Source: Rhynchopus euleeides (Eukaryota; Euglenozoa; Diplonemea; Diplonemida; Diplonemidae). From it: a DNA stretch of 64,000 nt. The notes under the pieces were generated by a model. It was given only the letters and a program-made list of their open reading frames with translations, had not been told where the DNA came from and made no database searches. Shown piece after piece: positions 53,315 to 62,810 of the stretch (its first letter is position 1; every line of letters starts with the position of its first letter). The position numbers were made by a program, and so were the translations under genes. Location: assembly GCA_963210315.1 (NCBI GenBank), contig OY723254.1, positions 1,208,379 through 1,272,378 of the forward strand. The letters run 5' to 3'.

Positions 53315-54604
53315 TCAAGCGGAAGCGGCAGTTAGGTCGAGGTCTGGGTCTGTCTCTGTCTCCACAGCTTCCTGATCATCAGCTTCCCGACCCGTGGCTT
53401 CACGCCATCTCCTGATCCGCCCAATCTCATGGGAAATTAAAGTGTAGGAACCCTGAGAGTCGTGGGTCACGAAGTGGGTCATGAGCGGGACGTGTAGGAA
53501 ATGCTGGTCAACCTGGACCACACCCAGGTCAAGTTTCGGCATCAGCTCAGTCTTGAGGCTCGTGTCATGCGCACACTCATCTGCAGGGTGGATGACACTC
53601 GGGAGATACATGACATCAACCTGCACCAGGCTCTTTGATTCTTTAATGTATCTCCTGATACGCGAAAGCTCTTCATGCACACTGGCATGGTTGTGCAACG
53701 GAGTCAGCCGATCTGTGCGCTTTATCTCACGGAAGAGCAGCACGGCTAGCAGGTTGTCGCTGAAGATCAGGACACGCTGGCTATTCACATACAAAGCACC
53801 CTTGGAACGCAGGCAGTCCATGTGGCTCCTGAGGGATTCACGGATGGCCAGCAACTCTCGTGAAAGATACATAGCTCTCATATTTGAGGGGGTTCTGTGC
53901 GAAACGTTCGAGTGGGTGTCAGTTGTGATATGGGTCTTTACCCCGTGCTCAGCCCTCGCTTGCTGTGCAATATACCCCACCCCTTTTGCGGAGCAGTCCG
54001 TGTATATCACTGTGTCGTACCGCGTCCCAAAGCGCCTCGCAGGTGCAAGGGTAAAGTATGTAATGTTCACATTCTGCAGACGCAGAAGCATCTGGTGCTC
54101 CACAATCACCTCTCCCAGCGAGACCCGCAACTTCTGCAGTTCATCAGCTCCCAAACACTCCACCATACGCTTGCGGTTTTGGTCCAGAGCGGCCTTCATG
54201 CCGATCAGGAGGGGCCGCTTATAGCACCTCGGGAAGCCATCTTTGCGTGGATCAGGTGAGTCGGAGCTGGCCTCCCACACCCCTGCAGCCGCAGGGCCAA
54301 TAAGAGCGGGGCCCTTGTCGTATTGGGGTACCCTCTCCGCACCGTGCAGACCCTTTTCTGCGAAAGCCATCCACGCATTCAGCACACTTGTATGGGTATC
54401 ACTGCAGAATTTCATCAATTCGCGAAACGCCTGGGCACCGTCAGTTGTGGACAGATCCATGTAGGGGTTAAGGTCCACGCGCGTTTGGCCTCGGGCATCC
54501 CGAAAGACATTGCCTGCCTGCACATTCGGTGGCAACGTGGAAGCAGCTGTCGACGCCATCCGACGCATACCGCTTCGAACAGTGACAGCATGACGGGGGT
54601 GCAT
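53315..54604 (-). CDS. Solo RNase H-like domain protein
   Basis: A 429-residue single-exon protein. The C-terminal half has the order of a retroelement-type RNase H: first acidic strand VIYTDCSAKGVGYIAQQ, helix with RELLAIRESL, third strand VLIFSDNLLAVLL, a VDVMYLP strand and finally HPADECAHD. These supply D, E, D and D at the expected places. It resembles the RNase H of DIRS- or Ty3-type elements, yet no reverse transcriptase precedes it. The first 190 residues are instead helical, of unknown fold (TDGAQAFRELMKFCSDTHTS). It is either a domesticated domain or the remains of an element. GGTGCTGCAG/AATG puts an acceptor one base before the chosen start. The frame is intact, which argues for selection. 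Confidence 0.6.
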   Translation of the reverse strand: MHPRHAVTVRSGMRRMASTAASTLPPNVQAGNVFRDARGQTRVDLNPYMDLSTTDGAQAFRELMKFCSDTHTSVLNAWMAFAEKGLHGAERVPQYDKGPALIGPAAAGVWEASSDSPDPRKDGFPRCYKRPLLIGMKAALDQNRKRMVECLGADELQKLRVSLGEVIVEHQMLLRLQNVNITYFTLAPARRFGTRYDTVIYTDCSAKGVGYIAQQARAEHGVKTHITTDTHSNVSHRTPSNMRAMYLSRELLAIRESLRSHMDCLRSKGALYVNSQRVLIFSDNLLAVLLFREIKRTDRLTPLHNHASVHEELSRIRRYIKESKSLVQVDVMYLPSVIHPADECAHDTSLKTELMPKLDLGVVQVDQHFLHVPLMTHFVTHDSQGSYTLISHEIGRIRRWREATGREADDQEAVETETDPDLDLTAASA

Positions 54605-55348
54605 TCTGCAGCACCATCCTCCTGCGTGGTGTAGAGTGGTGTGGTAGCCAGGTGAAACCAAAAGAAATTTGGCTTAAGGCGCATACCATATCCAGATGCA
54701 AAGGGGCAAAGGGGCAGAGGGGGGGTGGGGGTGGGGGTGGGGGTGGGGGTGGGGGTGGGGGGGCAACGAAACGGCCGTTGTTTTGCATGCATCAATCACA
54801 AATGTTTCTTTTAGATGGTCATGTCCCTTCCCTGATGGTGACGAGGCAGGTGTGTCGCGAGCCCCGGCCCCTTCATGAGGAAAAAGACCCGGTTGTGCCA
54901 GGGGACTGTGACATGGAGATCCAGGCCACCGTCCCCTCCAGAGCCTCACAGGCATCCCAGGACCCTTTGCACATGCACCATGGAGTCTCTCACGTTTCCG
55001 ATGGGAGCAAGAAAATCAAAAAAAAACTGTAGTGAAATTAGGGGGAGAGGGGGGAGGGGGAGAAGTAGGTGATGGTGAGGAGCAGCGCTGTCGGTGGGTA
55101 TTGTTTTGGCCTCAAAAGTTTGATTCGCTTGTGGCAGCCGCGCCGCACCAGGAAAACACACAACAAAGAAATTGTAAAGGGGAAAAAAAACCAGCCGTTG
55201 TTTTGTGCCGCGAAAAATGGCAGGGTGCAAAAACATAAACAACACCCACATCCTTTGCTCAGGCGGAAGTTGCCACCCCCCCCCCCTCCCCGCCTTCCTT
55301 TTGACACTTTTGGCAAGGGTGTCCTGATGAGTGGTTTAAAAAAAACCC
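54605..55348. other. Intergenic, with GGGGGT array
   Basis: Positions 54,718-54,765 hold about seven tandem GGGGGT units, able to form G-quadruplexes on the plus strand. No gene is seen in the rest. Confidence 0.6.
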
Positions 55349-55351
55349 ATA

Positions 55352-55459
55352 GGGGGTCTTCGCTGGCCGTTATTCTTCGTCAATCTCCGTCAGTTTTCAG
55401 CTAATTCAACAGGAAATTCACCAAATTGCACTGACGGTCACCCCGTAGCGAAGACCCCC
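55352..55459. mobile_element. MITE with ATA target site (108 bp)
   Basis: Termini GGGGGTCTTCGCT and AGCGAAGACCCCC are perfect inverses, flanked by ATA on both sides (55349-55351 and 55460-55462). A 3-bp TWA duplication points to PIF/Harbinger. The end resembles, but is not the same as, the CCTTCGCTC family. Confidence 0.75.
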
Positions 55460-55462
55460 ATA

Positions 55463-56765
55463 AAAAATATAAAAATGGGTAGCAGCAGTCCAGGTGGATC
55501 TCCAGCTCAGTTCCTTCAGAGAAATAGCAACAAAGCCCCCATCGCACGAGGAACACGAGCGGAGCATTGAGGGAAGCTCGGACACTCACAGTTCATGCGT
55601 GCTGCAAGGATTTTGAGGAATTCGTTGGCCGTGCCTGAGAGGGAGCTGCTGTCCCTAGTTCTGACCGCCTGGCCATCCGGTGGTATTGCCTAACACAGAA
55701 CATCTGCTCCGCTGCACACCACCCAAAAAGATAAACGCTGCGGGGCTACAGAGTTCTGTCCGAGGCGATTCGCTGTCCCCGCTTATGCTCGATAACCCCC
55801 CCCCCCCACCCATCCCACTCAGTCCACGGATGTTGCAAATGACACAAGGTGCAATATCTAATCGGTCAGGGCGCCCTTTCTGTACTTTGGAGCGAACGCC
55901 GTCGCTGACAGCTCCTTTATCGGAACACAGACATCACAACTGTTTGTCGACAACGCCCCCACCCGCCCCACTGGTCTGATGACGTGGGGTGAAGTGGGGG
56001 GTGGGGGGGTGGGTCGCAAGATTGTTCCCTCAGTTTGGCGACACCGAACTCATCAGAGAAACTGTTCGTGCGGGTCGCAAGAGGGCGGGTCCCTGTGACA
56101 AGAATGGGGGGTGGGGTGGGGTGGGGGGTGGGAATGGAATATGTTCTTTCGGTTCGCGGCTACTTTTTGACCCTACCTTCGCTCCGGTGTCCGGCGCACT
56201 GCCCCTGGATGAATTCGCCGTGGACAGGATTTTGGGGGGGAAACCAAAATCCTATCCCACTTCATGAGTTTCATCCATTTTGCGGCTCGGCAGGAACATC
56301 TTACCCATGCTGCACTACGGCAAGTTGGGAAAATTTCGCAAGAATACGACAAACATTTTTTTGTGCGTGACTGTCTGGTGTCCCTGACGTCCCGACTATT
56401 TTTTGGTGTTTTGAGCTTTCGTAGTTCTTTCATCGCGATACTTGGCACACTAACCTTTGCCTGAGGGGGGGTAGTCAATGGTTGTGGTGTTGGTGAGGGG
56501 GGTGGGGGTGGCAGTCAAGAGGAGAACAGCAAGGTGCTGAGCAGGCCGACTGGCCCACTCGTTATGCAGGTTGTGTCCGACGTCCAGCATGCCGTCATGC
56601 ATGCTCGGGGAGGGGGGGAGCCTCAAGTGGGAACCCCCCCCCCCCCCCCTTCAAGAACGCCCTCTCCTTCGGCGGCTCTTCTGGCCATCCCAGAAAAAAA
56701 TACAGCGATGGGGGCAGGGGACGAATGAAAAGAATGCGGGCATTTTTTTTCTCAGGTTGTTAGTT
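55463..56765. other. Intergenic, no gene seen
   Basis: C runs at 55,797-55,807 and 56,636-56,648. The word GAGGGAGCTGCTGTCCCT near 55,638 matches 23,446. No coding frame. Confidence 0.5.
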
Positions 56766-57070
56766 GTTACAGGGGGGGGGCGAATAGAATTACTAAGTAA
56801 TACTATTCAAAATGGCATGTTTGAAAAATTCCCAAATTTTGGGTTGGGCGCATTCCCCAGTAAGTGGTATTCCACTCCACCGAAATCGAAAAAAAAGTTG
56901 ATCGTGAACTGCGCTGGTTCAGGCCAGTTCACGATCAACTTTTTTTTCGATTTTGGTGGAGTGGAATACCACGTACTGGGGAATGCGCCCAACCCAAAAT
57001 TTGGGAATTTTTCAAACATGCTATTTTGAATAGTATTACTTAGTAATTCTATTCGCCCCCCCCCTGTAAC
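56766..57070. repeat. 305-bp near-perfect foldback
   Basis: Arms of about 145 bases with only about three mismatches meet around a loop of about 13 bases near 56,918. The ends are GTTACAGGGGGGGG and its inverse. No coding capacity and no clear target duplication. It is a MITE-like foldback of recent origin, judging by arm identity. Confidence 0.9.
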
Positions 57071-57184
57071 TGTGCCCCCATCGCAGAAACACGGATCAGG
57101 GGTGGCGCTTGTTTTGAATATGTGATGGCAATCACACACACGGTTCCCTGGCGAGCCTTTGGGGGGTTTTATCAGGGGGGGCGA

Positions 57185-57338
57185 GGGGACCCTTGCTCAG
57201 AAGTGCAGAAGAACGAGCAGTCTGAGCAGGAAGTCGGATCTCTCCAACCTAATGAATGGGGGGCCTTTATTCAGCAAGGTGAGGCGCCACAAAATGAGAG
57301 GCAAACTGGAACAGCTTGACACAGAGCAAATGCCCCCC
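57185..57338. repeat. MITE, CCTTCGCTC family, degraded copy
   Basis: Left end GGACCCTTGCTCAGAAGTGC. Right part AACAGCTTGACACAGAGCAA followed by a C run. A further fragment, with CACAGAGCGAATGCCC, follows at about 57,355-57,397. Confidence 0.5.
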
Positions 57339-57654
57339 CCCCCCCCCAGTGCATCGCAAACTGGTACCCTTTTTTGTACACAGAGCGAATGCCCATCAAA
57401 ACCAAACGATGAATACAGGCAATACCCACGCCCAATACGCCCTTTTCTGAGGCAGGGGTGGAAAGTCGGAAGTGGAAAACAGAGAAATGGCAACCCTGAA
57501 AAATATGCCGCTTCATGTGGTTCTTTTTTTTGAGTTCGGCAGTTTTTCAGGGGGAGGGGGGATGTGCTGCCGAATGAAGGGGTTATTTTTTTTGACGCGT
57601 TGTGATTCCAGGAGCATCTGCATCTGGTGTTGAAAAAGTTTTTTTTTGGATAGG

Positions 57655-59326
57655 CATAGTGTCATAACGGCCGTCCTGGAGGTAGTGGATTTTCTGAGAA
57701 TTCACTACCTCAGTTCCCGCTACCGAAATGTAAAAACGGCCGTTTTCATGTTTTGTTGGCGAAAAAACGGCCGTTTTTTCCCCCCTCCTATTTTCCTTTG
57801 GAGATTCGCCTCCTGCGTACCGTACCGAGCTGAGGAAACACACTTGACAACTCCCTGTTGCCTGCACATGACATTGGGCACTGCGATTCTCTGTCGACTG
57901 TAAAAAGAAAAATGGCTTCCGCCCTGCCTGTCGCTCGACAAGCAGCAGACACCCGAGAGCAGAGAGGAGTGTAGCAGCCCGGTTCGCCCCCGGGTTGTCC
58001 CAGAAATCCAGCACACCCTCGGAACGTGGTGGCCTCGTCGTAGATCACCCAGGCCCTGCTCGTGACCTCCCCGAAACAGAGGGGAGGTGGCACCGGAGTT
58101 CTGACACCCCTACGACTAATGCGGCCGTACGCGCTCGGGCACAGACGGCGGACCGCAAACCAGAAGGACTTCCCTGATTCCGTGCCGTCCCACCTTCTGC
58201 GCATGCGGTCGCCAGCCCAGGCCAGCTCCCCTGCCAGGGGCACTGGGGGGTCGTACTTCCCCACCTCAGACACTTTCTCGATGACATTCTCAATGTCGGT
58301 GTACATGCGTCGACAGGGGCACGCCGTTGGCACACCCAGCTGCGCATACTTCTGGAGCAGCGATGCGAGGGGTGCCGTCAGGCGGACGGCGGCCTGCAGG
58401 TGGGACTCGAGCCCAGCGATTTCGTGGGCATCTCTGCCAACCGCAGAAGCGACGCACACGTAGCAGGGCCGCTGTCCTGCAGCGGGCCCGGAAGATTGTA
58501 TAAATGCCGGGGACGTGGTGCAAGGTGCAGATCCACTCAAGCGGTGCAGGTAGTGTGTGTCGGAGAGAAGCGGGATCGCACGGCCGGTGGTGCCGTCTTG
58601 CTCGCCTGCTTCTCCCTCTCAGCTGCGTCAGAGATGTGGCACAGCACATCCTTCAGCGCCAGTGCGGTCGTGAACCCATCCAGCTGGTGCTGCATATTGC
58701 CCGGGATGATCGCCCGTGCCTTCGGGAATAAATCAGCGAAGGCGGTGTCCTTCTCATCCGGGGTGCTGTCGCCGAGATCAAGGGAAAGCTCTGTCGGAAG
58801 AGCCCTGATGCCAGTGAGCGACACCCACCTCTGCCTGCACGGTCATCCACGACACACGTGCCTAGATTGGCCGCAACCATGTTCAGCCCCTCCTCGGGAC
58901 ACACTTCTTGACAGCATCATGCACCATGCCAGCCGGTGATCCGGTGAACAACGCACCCCGGGCGATCCGAAGTTGCAAGCCTGCCACTGAGGGTATCGCA
59001 CTCCGACAGCGCCAGCTGTTTCCCTGGCTCTGCACTTTCAACGCTGCGTTCTTCTTCTTCTTCTTGATATGGCGCGGTCCGTCAAAGTGGTCCACGAAGT
59101 CTGAACTCTTCGCATCATACTTGAAGGCGCGCTCACAATGCTTGCTGCAGGGTATCCCTTGCAGTGGGGAGGCACTCCTGGTGGTGGGATCTCGCCTGCT
59201 GACCCACGCCCCATACAAAATTCCCAGGTAAAAAAACGGCCGTTTTTTAAAATGCTGAAAATCAGCGGCCGTTTTTGCAAGTCCACAAAATACAAGGGAT
59301 TTTTTAAAACGGCCGCTATGCAACCA
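57655..59326. mobile_element. hAT element with decayed transposase (1.67 kb)
   Basis: An 8-bp direct repeat TGGATAGG (57647-57654 and 59327-59334) flanks termini that are imperfect inverses (TAGTGTCATAACGGCCGT on the left, ACGGCCGCTATGCAACCA on the right). Just inside both ends are six copies of AACGGCCGTT-like words (57,668; 57,738; 57,767; 59,227; 59,261; 59,310). This is the subterminal repeat array that hAT transposases bind. The left end has two extra bases compared with the right. Confidence 0.75.
57788..59170 (-). pseudogene. Degenerate hAT transposase
   Basis: Minus-strand coding blocks in different frames. Nearest the 5' end is a BED-type zinc-finger-like block (CSKHCERAFKYDAKSSDF then VDHFDGPRHIKKKKK), about 59,150-59,060. 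Then comes FTGSPAGMVHDAVKKC near 58,920, SLDLGDSTPDEKDTAFADLF at 58,824-58,580, and a +1 frame change into 58,540-57,788. That last part has the hAT mid-region pattern: AVRLTAPLASLLQKY, MYTDIENVIEKVSEV and DRMRRRWDG. A C-terminal dimerisation block is not evident. The frame changes could include introns, but the block order and the enclosing subterminal repeats favour a broken transposase. The family call is by pattern, not by alignment. Confidence 0.5.
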
Positions 59327-59625
59327 TGGATAGGGATAATTTTTTTGAGGGATGGCATAAAAATTGATTTTTTTTGTTTGTTTATAAAAATCAGGGCATT
59401 TTATAGGGGCGAAATCTACGCTCATTTGGGCTTAAATGTGAGGCGTTCCCCGATTTTTTGACGGACCCCCCGGCAAGCGAGTCTTGTGGTGAATGGGTCA
59501 CCTCCGGGTTCCTCTCTCAGGGATCAGTACTCGGGTCCAGCCTCGGGTGCCGGAGGTTAGTCCAAAAAATGGATTTCGGGAGCGATCTGCCGCAGACCGG
59601 GCGCGCAAGGACTTGTATACAGTAC

Positions 59626-59700
59626 AGGCACACGCCACAGGGGGGTCTGGGGGGCGGAGCCCCCCAGCCGCCGGAGGCCACGGTAGTGAACATCTGTTCC
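59626..59700 (-). repeat. GC-rich palindromic repeat, copy 8
   Basis: Intact core, inside the 884-bp hAT element. Confidence 0.8.
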
Positions 59701-59832
59701 TTCCGGGCGTACAGATTCCGGGCTGTTCCTTGCGTGGGTACCGATTCTGCATGAGCTGGCTGCGTCCCCCTGAGGCTACTGAGGGTGGTCTGCATTCCAT
59801 TCCCTGATGTAACCTCAAAGGGTTTGGGTACA

Positions 59833-59900
59833 GGTATGCAACACAGGGGGGTCTGGGGGGCGGAGCCCCCCAGCCGCCGGAGGCCACGGTAGTGAGCATA
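59833..59900 (-). repeat. GC-rich palindromic repeat, copy 9
   Basis: Intact core, same orientation as copy 8. Confidence 0.8.
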
Positions 59901-59989
59901 TTCCTCTGGCATACGACCCTGCCTCCCGAGGGTGGTCTGTATTCCATTCCCTGATGTCACCCCAAAGGGTTAGGGGTGACTAAAGACAG

Positions 59990-60056
59990 GCATACGGCAC
60001 AGGGGGGTCTGGGGGGCGGAGCCCCCCAGCCGCCGGAGGCCACGGTAGTGAACGTC
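59990..60056 (-). repeat. GC-rich palindromic repeat, copy 10
   Basis: Intact core, same orientation. Third in the same element. Confidence 0.8.
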
Positions 60057-60283
60057 CGCCCCTTCGCGGCCTGCGTTTTCTCGGGGTTTGACAAAGAAAC
60101 TGGACAGAAAAACGGTCGGGTAAGTTGCTCGCAGTCTGTGGGCATGAGTCCACTCTCAGCTGCCGGGCTGCCCAGCCGCCACCAGTTTTTCCCCCCCCCG
60201 GATTTTTCCCGGAAATCTTTTTTTTCCTTAAATGTGAGGGATCGCCTCAGTTTAGACCCCCTATAATATGCTCTGATAAAAAT

Positions 60284-61753
60284 TGAGCGGCAACCGTTTA
60301 TTTCATGGGGTGATATGCGTGGCAACAACATCGGATCCTCCAGCAGATGTCCCTCTCCTTTTGTGTTGCAATCACGAACATTTCGCCATGCGCTGCAATG
60401 TGCCCGGTCATGGTATTATGCAATAACGTAGCCAGAAAGGTGTTTGCGTCGTACGCTGCAATGTGCGTCCCTTCTTATGGAGCGATGCGTGCAGACACAG
60501 AGGCACCTTCACCATCGGCTTCGGCTTGAACCGACTCTGACTATGAACACGTCTCTCATCCCCCCCCAAAATGCACATGGCGGTACTGTTGTGCCTGCCA
60601 ACACGATCTACAAGATAGATGCCGTGGGATACACAACCATCTTTTTGTGATATGGGACAATGTTGAAGGGCAGACCATAAGATACCACCTGCAGGTCACA
60701 CTTTGGGTGAGGGGGGTGGGTTGAGACGAAGCCAGATCAAAAACAATGACAGTACAGGAAAAAAAATGCAGTTGTTGGACAGTGGAGCGGGAAAGGGGGG
60801 GGGGTAATGAGGGTGCACCCTCGGCTGAAGAACGAGGCTGAACAACGAAAAAATAATCACACCTGCCCCACCACCCCCCACCCCGTGCATCGGCCCCCTC
60901 CTAGAGACCATTTCTGCCCGGGGGGAGGGAGGGGGGCGGGGAAGGCGTAAACACAGGAATAGTGAAGAGGAGGGGGAGGACTTTGTAAAGGGGCAAAATG
61001 ATCGAACAGGTTGGTGACGCGTTGTGCTTCCAGGAGCATCTGCATCTGTTTGTTCGAAAAAAAAAGGAAGGGAGAAAGTGGTGGTGGTGGTGGTGGTGGG
61101 AAGGGGTTATCCGAAATATATGGGCTTCAGATGGAGGACCAGCAAAACCGTGATCACGATATACCTTTTTTTAGTTGGAGGCCTTTGCTAAAAAAACCGA
61201 CACAGTTTGACACAGAGCGAAGGCCCCCTGTTGACTCTTTTGGAACGTAGACCCTCGCTCGCTGTGCAGCACACCTTGGACATGAGGAAGTGGGAGCCAC
61301 AAGAACCCAGTTGTGCTGAGCAGGTATATATATATGCGGCGTCACTCGGCATGCGGTTGTTTTGGTTGATTTATTATCAACATACATACCCGACTCGCGA
61401 AAATGGATGCCAATTCCTGAAGAGATTGTCATGAGGAATCACAAGGTTTCTGCATTATGTACCATTTTCCATTGCACGGAAGTCTTAAAATGTGCGTTGT
61501 GTCAGACCCACGTGTTGCGTGGGTCAACCCTGCGCAGAGCATGTGCGTATCTGCAGTAGTCCCCACATCAGAGCAGATCAACTCTTGGTGCGGTTTACAC
61601 CGCTACAAAACAGATTCACGCGGAAAGCAGCACACACACACACACCCCGTCCCTCTCCTTCTGATGTGCGGGGGAAGGGGGAAGGGGGGGGGGGTGCGCC
61701 ATCTGCCCTGGCTTGTCTCCAATCGAAAACCCAAATGTAGGAAAGAACCAAGA
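60284..61753. other. Intergenic, with MITE fragment
   Basis: No gene seen. About 61,007-61,050 shares a 40-base stretch (GACGCGTTGTG, CCAGGAGCATCTGCATCTG) with 57,593-57,635. A fragment of the CCTTCGCTC MITE (CACAGTTTGACACAGAGCGA) lies at 61,180-61,230. Confidence 0.5.
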
Positions 61754-62416
61754 ATCACGGTGGGATCTTGTAAATTTTACATGTAAAAATACCGATTTTT
61801 ACATGTATTATACATGTATAATACTTGCATGTCAACTATTATACATGTATAATACATGTATATGCCTGAAATATACATGTATAATACATGTATATCAAGT
61901 AAAAATACATGTATAATACTTGCATGTCAACTATTATACATGTATTTTTACTTGATATACATGTATTTTACATGTATAATACTTGTCATGCAAGTATTAT
62001 ACATGTAAAATACTTGCATGACAAGTAAAATACTTGCATGCAAGTAAAATACATGTATTTTACTTGCATGCAAGTATTTTACTTGTCATGCAAGTATTAT
62101 ACATGTATTTTACTTGTCGTGCAAGTATTTTACATGTATAATACTTGCATGACAAGTATTATACATGTAAAATACATGTAAATGCATGAAATATACATGT
62201 AAAATACATGTATATCAAGTAAAAATACATGTATAATAGTTGACATGCAAGTATTATACATGTATTTTTACTTGATATACATGTATTTTACATGTATATT
62301 TCAGGCATATACATGTATTATACATGTATAATAGTTGACATGCAAGTATTATACATGTATAATACATGTAAAAATCGGTATTTTTACATGTAAAATTTAC
62401 AAGATCCCACCGTGAT
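61754..62416. repeat. 663-bp AT-rich palindrome
   Basis: The outer ends ATCACGGTGGGATCTTG and CAAGATCCCACCGTGAT are perfect inverses, and the symmetry continues to a centre near 62,085. The interior is built almost only from ATACATGTAT, TTACTTG, GCATGCAAG and TATCAAG words, many self-complementary. Local hairpins are thus nested in the large one. Arms differ by small indels near the centre. No coding character and no clear target duplication. Confidence 0.93.
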
Positions 62417-62575
62417 AGGGTGGTGGGGGGGGGGGGGGGGACGGGATCGGTGCACGGTGGCCTTGTTTTGCCTGATAACACGATACATACAGTGTTGCAT
62501 AACCACTGCTGTGTTGGGGGTTATCAGGCAGGTCGCCGTGTGAACACGGTACACTAGTAAGGAAGGGTGTTTACG

Positions 62576-62664
62576 AGGGCCTTCGCTCAGAAGTGCAGAG
62601 AGTCGCGAGTCGCCTCACAGAAGGGGGGCAAACTGGCACAGTTTGACACAGAGCGAAGACCCCC
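62576..62664. repeat. MITE, CCTTCGCTC family, copy near 62.6 kb
   Basis: Left GGGCCTTCGCTCAGAAGTGC, right CACAGAGCGAAGACCCCC, 89 bases. TTA occurs near both edges, which may be a target site. Confidence 0.65.
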
Positions 62665-62810
62665 TTACAAGTGTGTTTGCAAGTGCCGCAACTTGATGAT
62701 TTAAGGGGCCGCCGTTTCGGAGGCCGTCCGGTTTTTCGGCTATCTTTCATGGACCACTTTTTGCTTTTACGGTTTGGCGCAGCCAACTCAGGAAAATAAT
62801 ATACCATCAC

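Larger units (their letters stand above)
59392..60275. mobile_element. Non-autonomous hAT element (884 bp)
   Basis: Begins CAGGGCATTTTATAGGGG and ends CCCCTATAATATGCTCTG. It is flanked by the perfect 8-bp direct repeat ATAAAAAT (59384-59391 and 60276-60283). It contains three GC-rich palindromic repeats separated by related spacers with ATTCCATTCCCTGATGT. The start lies 57 bases after the end of the 1.67-kb hAT. Confidence 0.9.
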
